NCBI RefSeq assembly: GCF_040802235.1
Contig: NC_133170.1
Location: forward strand, 1,007,001-1,071,000
DNA length: 64,000 nt
Origin: Manis javanica
Taxonomy: Eukaryota; Chordata; Mammalia; Pholidota; Manidae
Direction of reading: 5' to 3'
Part shown: in pieces, positions 11,546 to 24,049 of the stretch
Layout: the number at the start of each line of letters is the position of its first letter
Position numbering within the stretch: position 1 is the stretch's first letter
The notes under the pieces: model-generated
What the model saw: the letters and a program-made list of their open reading frames with translations, nothing else
The model's database searches: none
What the model was told of the DNA's origin: nothing
Position numbers and translations under genes: made by a program

Positions 11546-13330
11546 GTCTGGCCGCGTCAGGACCTGCACTCGGGCAGTCGGGCTTCAGGGCTGTGGGCTG
11601 GGTCTCTGTCTGGAAGTGTCAGGTGCAGGGCCCCAGTGGGGCCAGAGGGCTGTGCGGGGAAGGGGCTGGAGGACCTGTGCTCACTTGGGTTGTCCCTGCA
11701 GGTCATCGCCAGCTTCCTGCCAGACTATACGCCCCTGCAGGGCAGATGTGGTATCTGGGGCACTTTTATTTTGCCCTCAGCACCCAGAATAGGGTCTTGC
11801 CTTAAAGACAGCCGGTGTTTGACACATGCTTGCTGAATTTTAAGTTTTTAAATATCCTCAGATTGACCAGGTTTTTTGGGGTGTGTGTGTATGATTAGAA
11901 TCCATTTCCATCCCATTTCATAGATGAACTGTTCATGTGGCAAAGGGTCTGACTGCTCTGGGTATGGGTGAAGGTGAGAGGTGTGTGTTTCACTGGTCAT
12001 TCGTGTGCGTCCCTGAACACCTGCCACATGCAGACGGTGTGGTGGGTGTACAAGTACCCAGTGTCTTGGCTGCCATAGAGTTCACATCTCACTCTGGGTC
12101 TCAGTGGTGAAAGTTGTTAGAAATGAATAAATGGAAAACACCGGAACGGTGTTCCACCTTTAGGCACATGGCAAACCTGGGGTTTTGAGAGTTGTAGTAA
12201 ATGCACATTTTGTAATAAATTAAAGTGATACTTTAATAGATAACTGAAAGAAAAAAGTTCTAATATCAGGCAAGTCACTGTTGCTGTATTATTAAAACAA
12301 GGAAATTAAACTTAACAGCACCAGAGGGAAATGGTAAAAATGATTTTCTGGTTGTGTGTTATTAACAATAATAAAACAAACAGCAGCAAGGTAAGTGGGG
12401 AAAGGGCTGGGCTGCTCATACCATCGAGGCGTGGCAGTCAGCACAGAGGGAAGCTGCCGGGTCTCCTCACCTTAAGTCTCTCCTGGGCTTTGCAGAACAC
12501 CCTGAAGTGTGCTTGTGGCTTTGGATTCCTGGGGGACAGAAAGTCCACCTTAAATGAGTCTCATACAAACTCACAGTCACTTTATGTTGTCCTTGGAGAC
12601 AGAAAATAAGCTTTTCCTCTCTTCTGGATTCATTTTCAAAAATGATTCCTGGAAATGAGTTTTCCTTAGACACATTTATACATAATGACAGGCTAATATC
12701 TTACACACCATTACTGTATGTAGTAACGGCGTGACAGAACTGACAGGAACTAGGCTGTAGATGTGGGGCAATTAGCTGTGGAGGGGTCCACCCAGCAGAG
12801 GGGCCGGGTGTCACCCTGCTGTGGCGACTTAGGGTCACTGAGGGATGGACGTGGGCATCTCCTGGGCCAGGCTTCAGATCGTGAAGTTCGTCCTCACGGC
12901 CCCCACGTTGCTCTTTGGCACACGCTTTCCTGCTGCAAAGCCCCCCTGCCGTGAAGTCCTAGCCCAGTACCCCCTGGAGGGAGGGGCTCGCTCACCGTAA
13001 GGCATAATCCTACCACCTGCTGGAGTTTGGACCGTGCTTCCGGCAGGGATGAAGTGCTAATGGTGCGATTCTGGGACTCCTACCCAGGCAGTTCTGCTCC
13101 CGCGCAGTCCAGGGACCAGAGCAGCGGCCCCGGGCAGGCCCCGGAGCTGGACCGGTAGGGACAGAGCCCACCTACCCTGGAGCTGCGTGCCTCGGGCATC
13201 TTCCTGAGTTCTGGCACGGGGCTCCCCACGCTGTCACCTCGAGGGCTGGTCTGAGAATCAGATGCGGTCATTCTCGCAGAGCCTGCTGGTCCTCAGAGCC
13301 CAACGAGCTGGTCTCATTAACATCCAGCAC
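11546..13330. other. Intergenic, nothing recognised
   Basis: Mixed GC content, no named repeat and no supported gene. Small overlapping frames only. Confidence 0.45.
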
Positions 13331-13334
13331 CACA

Positions 13335-13490
13335 ATTATAACTTTTTTTCTTGTGATGAGAACTTTTAAAATCTACTCTTTTAGCAACTTTCAAGTATAC
13401 AGCACAGTATTAACTAAGGTCACCACGCTGTACAGCACATCCCTGATTATATATTTTCTCAAATTGATTTTCTGATGACTATGATGTATT
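13335..13490 (-). mobile_element. L1 3' UTR fragment, antisense
   Basis: tgatgagaacttttaaaatc, tagcaactttcaagtatac, taaggtcaccacgctgtaca follow the complement of an old L1 3' UTR. Confidence 0.5.
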
Positions 13491-14599
13491 ACTTTAATAT
13501 ATTTGTTTATGTTTATTTAAGACATTGAACTAGTTAGATCACATATTTATGTATTAAATATATTTGACATTGTAGAATTGGTTCACTAACATTTACTTCA
13601 TAGGTAAAGTGGGACCATAACCGCCTTTTTGCATTGAACCGTCTCCCTGCTTAGCGGAGTCGCCATTCCTTCAACAAACACCATTTTTTGTGCCCACTTC
13701 CTCTCAATGAAGATGCTTCCCCATCTTCCTTCTCTCTCAACTCAAGTCTCCCTTCTAGGAATTTTGGTGCAAACAGAAAATTTTTGTGAGTATTTATGCC
13801 AAGTAATCTAGTTTCCTCCGTTTCAACCATCTCGTTCCCGGAGTAAACCCAGTGCGCTGTCGAGTAGAGTCAAAATTCTATTCATGCATTTCCCCAGGTT
13901 TCTTTCTGAAGCTCTGCAAAGAGCCAGTGAAAGCTTTGAAACAACAGCTTTTGTTCAAAACTTCACAGTTCAAGACCACAGTTTAGGAGGGGCTCAAGCC
14001 GAAGAATCTTTGCCTCTCTGCCCAGCCTGTGGTCTCCAGGAGAGGAAGGGGGCACCTGGAGATTCTGTCCATTTCCAGAGCAAACCTTTGGAGGGGTGCG
14101 CCCACCACCAGATCCCAAACTAGCGAGTTGTTCGAGTGAAAGGAGGGTCTGTGAGAGGGAAGTGCTCAGAGGGCTGGCGGGAAGGACTCATGTTCCCATT
14201 TCTTTCAAGGAAGAAAGGAAATACCAGTTCTTGCACCCCATGGGACTGGGGGTGCATTGATCTGCTCTGCAGTTCAACGGACACCGTAGGACCTCCGTTT
14301 GCCAGGCGCTTTCCAGGGGCAGAGGACACGAGGCTCCCAGGCCGTGAGCAACACAAGGAGTGGGTGTCGGGCGGACGATGCGGCAGGAGACAGGCCCCTC
14401 CCACCCCGCCAGCATCATTTGGTGTCAGGCAGTGGCGGAGGCTTGGAAGAAAAATAATTCAGGTCAGGAAACACACAGAAAGGCACGAGACGCTGTCCTG
14501 AACCACGGTCTGGAAAGGATTTTCGGAGGCCTTCGTTTTCTGTCCTTACCCATATCTTTCCTTTCCTCACCTTCATCTCTGAGAGGCCCACGTGGGAGC
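13491..14599. other. Intergenic, nothing recognised
   Basis: Starts AT-rich and becomes GC-rich toward the island at 14600. No gene is supported; the frames are short and overlap on both strands. Confidence 0.4.
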
Positions 14600-15240
14600 G
14601 GAGAGCAGCCGCCCGGGCGGCTGATGGGAGAGGCTTCCGGGCAAAGGGGGCAGATCCCCTGCCGGGTGCACGCGAGGCTGGGTGAGGGGCAATGCCGGCG
14701 AGTGTGGCTGGGGCGTCGTGAGCGCGGGGCCGGGTGATGAGGGGCGACGGGCGGTGCGGGGCCCAGGAGGCCGTGGCGGGAAGCGTCCAGAGTGACCAGA
14801 GTAACCACGGCCCTTGCTGTGACGTGGGGTGCCCACAGGACCGCGTCCAACCGCAGTGTCCAGCAGGGCCTCGGGGGCACGTGTGTTTGTGCTGTAAGGC
14901 CTCCCCTGCCCTGGACGGGGCAGTTCCGCGAGCTGGATGAAGGCAGGAATCCGCTGCTGGCGCTGACGCCGGGCGGGGAGGCTGATGAGGCCGAGGTCGG
15001 GGCTTGGGCTGTGCCGGGGGCGTTGGCGGAACGTCGTATGTCCTCCTTCTGGGTGCGGCGGCGGTAACGGGGTCCCTCTTGCACTTCTACTGTTTGTGCA
15101 TTCCCAGTCACTCCTGGTGACCTTCGGGGCCTGAGCCGCGGTGCGGAAATCCCGGCCTCACGGCGGGGGCGGCCGCGTAGCCCTCAGCCCTGCGCTCCCG
15201 AGGGCGCAGGACACCGACCACGAGACTGTGCTGCGCATCA
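14600..15240. promoter_or_regulatory. Intergenic CpG-rich block 3
   Basis: About 640 bp rich in CpG (gggcgacgggcggtgcgggg, gacgccgggcgggg, gcggcggcggtaacggg, ggcgggggcggccgcg). A 215-codon frame on the minus strand (14464-15111) has no domain. Possible orphan promoter; no transcript evidence. Confidence 0.5.
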
Positions 15241-15794
15241 TCCTTGCAGGGTACAGACAGCTGGGAGCACACAGTGTCCGTGAGTGACCGGTGTGTCACC
15301 CCAGTGACACTAGGCAGGCAATCCCACATGGCACCACGGAAGGCGAGGGCACGCAGGGAGCCCCCAGAATGGCCCATGAGGTTCGGGTTGTTTTCCGTAA
15401 AGCGCAGGGCCGGCAGGCGGTGGTGGCAGGGCGCACACCCGCTTGCGGGGAGACTTCCCATCAATCAGCTTGTAGCCCTCCTGCCGGGCAGGCCCTGCAC
15501 CCAGACATGCAGGCTTGTGAAGAGATGGCAAAGGTAATGGGTAAATCTTGTCTAAATTTTGTTGCCCCTTTTTTCATTAACCGATTCTACCAGATTACCT
15601 TCATGAGCATCTAACACTAGCACCAATTCTGGTCATTTCAGGTAAATGTCTTTCTCAGGCTATTCTGATATTCAAAACTTGGTAACTGGAGCGGCGCTCT
15701 GTAATACAGGAGGACTTTCTAGAGAACCAAATACGAAGCACCCCTCTTTCAGATGGATAATTTTGGGAAAATATGTATTTGGATGTTATAGTAT

Positions 15795-15910
15795 TTATTC
15801 TTCTTTTATGGAGATAATGGCCGTAATTACCTCATTGGGTTGTAATGAAGATGAAATGAGATAATTTAAGTAAATCCATTGGAACAGTGCAATACATTGG
15901 AAGAGCTCTT
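15795..15910 (+). repeat. MIR SINE 3' fragment
   Basis: tggagataatggccgtaatt, cattgggttgtaatgaagat, gaaatgagataatttaag match the MIR 3' half. Confidence 0.6.
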
Positions 15911-17859
15911 AAAAGGTTAATTATTTTTATTATTAATAAGCAACAGGGCTGTATGGTTGTAGGTTTTCCTCTCTTGCTGCATAGTAAGTGGGAAACACGG
16001 CAACACGGGCTTGGAATTCCTTCTCCTCCGTCCTCCGCTTGTGGGTTCGATGCGGGCTTGCCTGACCACGCACCTCCCCAGGGCTGCAGGAAGGTTTCCC
16101 TGGGTCCGGGACGCGCCCTGGATGCAGCCCCCAGCTGCGTGCCTCTGCTGCGTCCCCCTGGGGCAGCACGATCGCCGCTGTGTCCTTCCCCACTCGGCAG
16201 CTCGTTTCCTAAGGAACAGCGGCTGCTTGTGGCGGCTTAGTCTGCATCCTGTGAGCGTTACTAGCCACCATGAAACCTGCCTCCCTGCCAGGCCGTGTAG
16301 ACTTCTTTCATTCGATCTAGCGCCTTAGGCAGGATTGAGTCAGATGACAACGTTAGAAGTCACTTCTGTTAAAACTTCTCAAAACACGTACGAGAGGAAA
16401 GAGCCCTCATGCCCCCTCGGTAATAGCAATAGCAGCCACTCACTATTCCTGCACCCCTGTGCTGTGTTCGGGTGGGGGAGTAGTTCGTGTCACACTGTTG
16501 GATGCCCTATTTTTATCCTGAAATGATGAAAAAACTGGCCAATTACAAGAAACAGCAAACTTGGAATTTTTCCCGTAACCATTGCCGTCTTCATCCCATA
16601 AATTTAAAGATCAGTTTGAGAGCAATGCACTGTGACTTTAGTAAGTGATATTATTGTTAGGGCGAATCAGGAGAACCTGACAATGTGATTTCTTGTCACT
16701 TTAAAAGAAGTACCATCCTTACTGTTCATAGAATGAAGGGCACTTAAAGCAATTTGGCTCAAGTTCAGAGACTATTTCACTATGAGAATGGATTTTAGTT
16801 TGGCACAGGCAGCAGGCAGACAGATGTGTATCAAATATGAAAATTAATTTTTTCCCACCAGTAAGTGTAAATATAGTAATGTTTCTCATTTCAAAGTGCC
16901 ACTTACATCAATCAGAAATGTGATATATCATGGAAAAAACTTTGGTCTGTAAATAGGATTGCCTCGGAGTCCTCCTCTCCAGGCAGATGGACGGATGGTG
17001 GGAACCCTTCCCCGAATGGGAGGTCAAGTCTCACTGCTGTGCGCCTCACATCTGGCTGCCTGAGAAGCTCGTCCTGCCCGTCCTTTCTCCCAGTCTTGGT
17101 CCTGGGCCTGGATTTCCTCTCTGTGTATACGGCACCGTCATCCCCTTAATAGACCAAAGCATAAACCGTTGTTTATGAGTCATTCTGGACACCGCCGTCT
17201 TCTCGCCCCCTTATCCGGTCCATCACACCTCCTCTGGAACTGCCCATTTCTCCTCTTCTGCACCGAGACCATCCTAGTCCAAGCCATCGTCAGAAGTCGC
17301 CTGTTTCGTCACCACAGCCTGTGTTTAAAATGTATCTGGGATTTGTTTTAATCAGGCATGTAAGACCTGCAGACACAGAAATGACTGTCAGGAAGGAAGC
17401 AGTTTACAGCCACTGATCTGTAGAAACAGGAGGAGTGGCACCCACTCAGGGGGCCCATGGGGTGAAGCCCCGAGGATCGGCAGGGGCAGAGGGGAAGGCG
17501 GGCACGAGCCTGGATTGTGGTTTCTGTGGGAAGGAAGGGGCAAAGCAGTGTGAGTGCAGTGGCTTGGGGCCTGGAGCTGTCCCCAGATGCCTGGCCCCTG
17601 GCCTGGGGTGACAGTGGCCTCGGGTGACAGAGCCCAGTAAAGTAGGTGGCTGGGGGGGTTGTGCCTGGGTTGGCTGTTTGCATATGAAAAAGGCACTTGC
17701 GGGCGAGTCCACACTTGCCTGAGCCCTGGGGAGGCGTCTGTCCAGGGTCAGCAAGGCCCCAGAACTTCAGCGATGCACAGTTCATAGCTTTGTGACCCGT
17801 CTCCTTGCATCTACTGTCCTGTCCAGCGTGAGAGACCCTTTGAAAACACAAACAGGAAA
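15911..17859. other. Intergenic, nothing recognised
   Basis: Unique, mixed GC. The 216-codon minus-strand frame at 17348-17998 runs antisense into L2 and is not supported as a gene. Confidence 0.4.
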
Positions 17860-18388
17860 GCATCACTCCGCAGTCCTGAATCCACTGAAGGCTCCCCATT
17901 CTTCCCAGAAGGCCCTGAGCGGTCTGGCCCCTGCCTACCTGTAGGACCTGCCTCCTTTTGGACCCTCTTCCCTTTACAGATCCCAGCCACGTTAGCACAC
18001 TTTCAGCTCTTCAAATGGGTGGGTTTTCTCCCTGGGCCTTTCACGCACAGTTCCCACGGTGGCACATTCTCCCCAGCCTCCTCCTCCCTTGTTGGTACCC
18101 AACCGCTTGGAGCTGTCAGCTTGAGCATCACTTCCTCAGCGAAGGCTTCCCTCTATCCCCAGACCAGGTCCTATCCAGCCTCCCATAGCACCTCAGGATC
18201 CTCTTCTGTGTCCTTATCAAAGTATATGACCATCTGCTTCTTTGCATGATTGATTTCTGCCGCCTGGGATCCATGGGGCAGGACTGTGTCCATTTGACTT
18301 CCATTATGTTCTGAATTCCTGGCCAAGCACCTCAATAGATGTGGGGGCCTTCAATATATATGTGTGGAAATAAGTGAATAAATGCCAG
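17860..18388 (+). repeat. LINE-2 (L2) 3' region
   Basis: The L2 order is clear: ctggcccctgcctacctgta, ttcagctcttcaaa, cttcctcagcgaaggcttcc, tccttatcaaagtatatgac, gcaggactgtgtcc and the tail gtggaaataagtgaataaat. Confidence 0.65.
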
Positions 18389-20160
18389 TTCTGGTTTAGA
18401 TTATAGACAATATTTTCAACTTAAAGACAGAGCTGGAGAAGCAGAAATGGTCTGCCTGAGGCTGCTTCTTAAAAAAACACTCAAAGCTGATGCGTGCTTG
18501 TCTGCGTGACGTGTCATCAGAAGTGATGGAGCCACACCGAGCTGCCTGCCGGGCCTCATGCGGTCCTCGGACATCCGCCACCATTGGGGACACGAAGGAA
18601 ATAGCTTGTGGAGGGTCACAGATCCCCTTCTCATGAGGACTGTCTGAAAATTGCTCTTAGGGGCCAGTGGCATGTTTTGTGGCTGACCCTGCAGGGCGAT
18701 GAGAAAAGGACGTTTGTAGGAAGATCTTTTTAGAGTGTATAGAGAGTGGGGCTGAGGGGAGCGCCCTTAATCTCTCTCTGTAAAAATTTGGTTTCAGCAA
18801 CACAACACAATGTAGCTGTTCCCGAATGCGTGTCACTGGGGAAGAACCGAGCATCTGTGAGTGAACCTGTCACAGTGGGTCTTGAGCTCTGGGTGCTCTG
18901 GAAAGAGTGACCGGATTTCAGACTTTAAAGGAGACAGAGGATGTCAGATGGGCAACCCGAGTGCACAGAAGAGGCCACGGCAGGCCCCCATCCTCGGGGA
19001 GATGCAGGGCTCTCTCCTTTATGTCTTTCTGAAGGCACAGCTTTTTAGAAACCTCTTTTGTTTTGATGCTTTGCTTCCCGTTTCTCCATTTCTTCCTCTC
19101 AAGGGCTTATTTCTGTTGCATAGATGAAGCAGTACAAACATGTGGTCAGTGGAGCAGCGAATCGGTGTGACAGACCCGATCAGATGCTCCACTGGATGAT
19201 CAGGTGGCTGAGGTATTTGATTCGCAGAATACTCGTTAAGTGGGACCCCCTCAGAGTGTCGCCCCTGGCTCCTGCGCAGCCCTGCGGAGCTGAGTGGAGC
19301 CCTTGCACGGGGATGATCTGTCTGGCAGGCCAGCGTCCCTGCTGGCCTTTGTCTCTTGCTTACATTACTTACCTGGCCTTTGCAAGTAATATAAGGGCTC
19401 TGACTTTATGTTCTTGAAATATATGATACAAACAATTACATTAATTTTATATTGGCTCTGACTATAAGGAGGGTCTTTTACAGCCTCATCAACACAGAGA
19501 GCCCTTTTCTGGAACCCAAATGCCTGGCACCATTCCCAGTGAGCACAGCGTGATGACATATCTGTGCATCACCTCTTTGTGAAGCTTAAATATAATTCTG
19601 AGGCTTTATTCTTTTAAAATTAAAAAAACTTCTTACAAAATTGTCAGGCATTTCTCTTCTTCTTTGTGGCAAAAGAAAGAAGGTTACTGGGCTGCTTGGT
19701 CCCTAAGATCCAGGGGGCGGCATGTGGTGGATCACAGACGTCCCTGGGCAGTGACCATACTTCTGGGACCTTGCTGGGTGATACTTGCAGGTCCTTATGA
19801 GAAAAATCGCATGGGCGTGACGCTTCCTTAGCAGCTAGTTCGGGGCCGGTGCTGTGTCTTCCACTTCTAGAGTCACTCTGAAATACAGCCTGCGTAAGTC
19901 AGAATAATCAGGCACCTTAATTAGAATAATTTAGTTCCACAATGAGGACGTGGAACCAAAATATGAATCAGGAAGAAAATGTGTAAATAATCAAGAAGCA
20001 CACAAATCTGCAGCTCGGACTCTATGGGACAAAACTTCCCTGAAGTTAGTGGGCTTATACTATTCTTACGTAGCAAGGAAAAGCTGAACGCTTGACACTG
20101 GGAATTAGATTATTATTGTGTCTTTGGCGCGGGGGATAGAAACTAGCACGTAATAGGCAC
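18389..20160. other. Intergenic, nothing recognised
   Basis: Unique sequence, no domain-bearing frame, no named repeat. Confidence 0.4.
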
Positions 20161-20170
20161 ATTAAAAAGG

Positions 20171-21053
20171 AGACACACACACACATCAGAGAAATGCAAA
20201 TTAAAGCCGCAAAGAGATACCACCTCACACCAGTCAGGATGGCCACCATCCAAAAGGCAACAACAAATGTTGGCAAGGTTGCAGAGAAAGGGGAGCCCTC
20301 CTACACTGCTGGTGGGAATGTAAACTAGTTCAACCATTGTGGAAAGCTGTATGGAGGTTCCTCAGAATGCTCAAAATAGAAATACCATTTGACCCAGGAA
20401 TTCCACTTCTAGGAATTTACCCTAAGAATGCAGCAGCCCAGTTTGAAAAAGACAGATGCACCCCTGTGTTTATCGCAGCACTATTTACAATAGCCAAGAT
20501 ATGGAAGCAACCTAAATGTCCATTGGTAGATGAATGGATAAAGAAGATGTGGTACATATACACAATGGAATATTATTCAGCCATGAGAAGAAAATGAATC
20601 CTACCATTTGCAACAACATGGATGGAGCTAGAGGGTATTATGCTCAGTGAAATCAGCCAGGCAGAGAAAGACAAGTACCAAATGATTTCCCTCATTTGTG
20701 GAGCATAAGAACAAAGGAAAAACTGAAGGAACAAAACAGCAGCAGAAGCACAGAACCCAAGAATGGACTAATGGTTACCAAAGGGAAAGGGACGCAGGAT
20801 GGGTGGGATGGGAGGGATAAGTGGGGGGTGGGGGAGAAAGGGGGCCTTACGATTAGCATGTATAATGGGGGGGGCTGTGCAACACAGAGCAGACAAGTAG
20901 TGAGTCTACAGCATCTTACTATGCTGATGGACAGTGACTGTAATTGGGTTTGTGGGGAAGGACTTGGTGAAGGGGGGAGTCTAGTAACCATAATGTTCTT
21001 CATGTAATTGTAGATTAATGATAATAAAATGAAAAAAAAAAGTAGACACACAC
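20171..21053 (+). mobile_element. 5'-truncated young-looking L1 with target-site duplication
   Basis: The body runs from about 20184 to the A-rich tail at 21041. It begins inside late ORF2 (cagagaaatgcaaattaaag) and carries cacctcacaccagtcaggat, tacactgctggtgggaatg, atatacacaatggaatatta and the 3' end ttaatgataataaaatgaaa. Left of it lies agacacacacacaca (20171) and right of the A-tail lies tagacacacacat (21043), a likely target-site duplication. It is better preserved than the other L1 copies here, though its frame is interrupted. Confidence 0.85.
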
Positions 21054-21229
21054 ATTAGAAGTGAGTTTTCAGACACATAAACACACACACATGAGTGGGT
21101 TACAGTCATTCGTGTGAAGGACAGGTCCAGGTCATATTTAGGGTACTTTTAAAGCATATTCTGAATTTAATGATAGGGAAACAAAACACCACGGACTGGG
21201 TGGCTTTCCAGCAACAGAAACGTGTCTCT

Positions 21230-21830
21230 CCCAGCCGCAGGGGCGGGGAGCCCGCGGTCGGGCGGCAGCAGGGTGCGGTGAGGCCGCCTTCGCGTCTCGG
21301 GCCCCCTGCATGCTCGCGGAGAGGCGGGTGGGGAGCCCTGGGGGTCTCTTTAAAGGGCTGCCTTGTGGCCTAAGCGCCCCAAGGGCCCGCCTCCGAACCC
21401 CGCGAGGAATCCTGCGGGTCCGCGAATGCCCCGACCCTCCCTGCGGCGGGGGCAGGGGTGGGAGCTCGGTGGCCGCGGAGAGTCTGGCTGCAGGCAAGGA
21501 CGCGTGCCCACCGCCCCATCCCAGGTCCTACCCGACGGCGGACGTGCTACCGGAGCCCGCCTGGGGCTTAAGGAACGAGTCAAGTGCCCGACGCTCAAGA
21601 ACGGGGACGCGGCTCCCATTCTCGGGGCGGCGCAGCGAGTACTGGGTCGGACGGGGAGCGGGGGCAGCACGCGGCAGGTTCCCCGTCCGCCTGGGAGGGG
21701 TGCGCACCGCGGGGGTGAGCGGCTGCCCTGCAGCGGAGAGGTGCGCCCGAGGGCTCCACCAGGAGAAGCTTGGCTCTCTGATGCCCTTCGCCCGCAGGCG
21801 GCTCTGAGCTGGATGGAAATGTGTGTTCCC
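21230..21830. promoter_or_regulatory. Intergenic CpG island 4, 2.2 kb beyond the ANO6 end
   Basis: About 600 bp CpG-dense (gagcccgcggtcgggcgg, cttcgcgtctcggg, acccgacggcggacgtgcta, ggggcggcgcagcgagtact). It begins about 190 bp after the L1 ends. Frames of 165-229 codons on both strands are compositional. It may be the promoter of an unannotated non-coding transcript; not shown by the sequence. Confidence 0.55.
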
Positions 21831-24049
21831 GGCCCCAGCACCGGACCTCCCCGGAGAGGCCCTGGCTCCCCGGTGATGGGGGTGCACCCTGAGGATTGGG
21901 AAGCCCTGGCCCAGCAGTCTTCCTTCCCGACCCGACTGAAGACCCCCTGGAAGGTGGGGGGGCAGCCAGCCCAGGAGGGGAGTGTGAGGGATTGGGTACT
22001 GGGCTGGAAGAGGGCGAGATCTTTAGGACAAATGGCCATTTAGCAGTGGCAGCCCAGGATAGAGGGGGAAGGCCTTTTCTCTTGTGAGGATCTTGGTGGA
22101 AGGAGCTGAGCTTCTGGAAAATGAGGAACTTCTGGAAAAGCACACCTAGAAAATCTTAACTGACTCAAAAGGTCAGAGAAATGACATCCTCCAGTCGTGC
22201 CCGCCTCCGTGTGGGGTCAGGGAATGTGACTAGGGATTCATGGACCTCAGACACAGACCTCCTGGACACCACACTTACCAGACGGCGTTCTGGCGGGCCC
22301 GGGCAGGGGCTTAGCAAACACACGGGAGTTTCCCATGGATTCTTGGAAAGGCGTCAAGGTAAGGCTGCATTTCCTTCCAGAGCAATTATCCCGAAGATCT
22401 TTCTGGTTTTCTCTGAGGGCCTGGGAATATGTAGATAAATAATTTTAATACCCAGAGTAGATGTTTTTATCTGCATAGGTTTATGGAGTAGAATGTGATG
22501 ATGTCTATGAACTAGGCTGGCACTTTGCTTTGAAGCCAGGCTACTTGACAGAATTTTTAAAAGCTGCTGATTGCTGCTGACCTGTACTTGTGTTTCCGGA
22601 TCTACCTTACTTCTGAGATCAGTACAAAAGACACCAGACAATGTCCAGTTACCCTCAATGCCAGGACAACAGACGGGACTACCCAAAGGCTTCCGACTTT
22701 GATTACATGAGGATCAAACTGAATCGGAGCTCTACCATTTCTACCAGTTACAATTATTATAAATATCTTCATCATTTCTTCAATAACATTCTGTCCTGGC
22801 TTGGCTAATAAAATTGATGGGCTTTGACATGTAATATTCACAGATGCTAACAAAACTGTTATTACAGCCAAGGTTAGGATAAATTATTTTTGAAGATGCA
22901 TGTTTAGAATGATGCTCTATTGTTAAATACTGTACTATATGTCCAGCTCCAGATCTGTCTTACCACAGCCTCAGAAAATATTGATTTTAAACTAAGTATG
23001 GCATTTAATCTTTTACATCAAAACAGAAGACCATATGAAAACAAAAAGGAAGATAGAGGCTGGACTTTTGAAACGAAATGAAATGGATGTGACAGGAGCT
23101 CTTAGATAAAGCAGGGTGATGTTAAAAGGTAGCCGATTCGTCATTTAGAGGCATATCTTTTAGAAAATTAATGTATAAATCTAACTTTTGTGTTTAGTAA
23201 AGCAATCTTGGTCGATGAGACAGGTTGTGGGCAAAAATCAAATTGTATTTACAGTTTATTCTTCTGTCTCATTGTCTTTGCACAATGCTGTGTGTGTGTT
23301 ATTTCCCTAATTTCTCTCCATCAGTCAACCTAATGGGATTTCATCGTAGACACAGACATGGCTGGAGGCTAGATCTGTAGATCATAGTTATCTCCTCAGA
23401 CCTACCTGATAGAAACTCCAAATCAGTTATTTTACATAAATAAAATCTTTAAGACCATATGAAACTTTTTATTCTTTCCGTCAGACAGATCTCCCCAAAA
23501 GCTCGCCGGGAAATAATGGGATTATTCTTTCAAGTCCTAATGCTGGTCTGTGTTAACAAATTGAGGTTTTAATGAAGTTATCTGCAGCCTATCTGAGGTT
23601 CTGTGACCTGATGTGTATCAATTTTAGGCCAGAATCCTTTGTATCAGACTGAGGGCAGCTGAAGTTATACATTTTCTTTTTCTGATAAAAGACATCTGAA
23701 TGTGAGTTGAGGACCCATGGCGCCAGCCTCTATTGATCAATCCCTCAGCGACTGCCAAACAGATCTACCTGGTTTATGGCCATGTTGGTTGCACTTAATC
23801 AAGTTTGGCAAAAAAGAAATTATTGTGTTTATAGTAAATGCAAAGCTCTGTGTAGTAGTCAAATGTAATCAAATATGCAACATGGCATACGATGGTAAGC
23901 TGAAATCCCATACCCAATTTTTCCCAGAAAAAACATGTTTCAAAGTAAGTGAAGGATGTGAAAAAAATTTTAGATATAAATTCCATAGAAGTGTGCATGT
24001 TATCTGAGTGACACATAGCACATCAATAACAGATATATATTTGTTCTTT
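21831..24049. other. Flank immediately downstream of ANO6
   Basis: Mostly AT-rich unique sequence from 22440 onward. No repeat or gene is recognised. It could hold read-through or alternative 3' UTR sequence. Confidence 0.4.

Noticed and set aside
17348-17998. 216-codon minus-strand frame
   Set aside because: It is partly antisense to an L2 element and shows no domain or splice context.
21350-22043. Overlapping frames of 226 and 229 codons on both strands
   Set aside because: Both strands are open because the DNA is GC-rich; no domain, and composition is R/P/G/A-rich.
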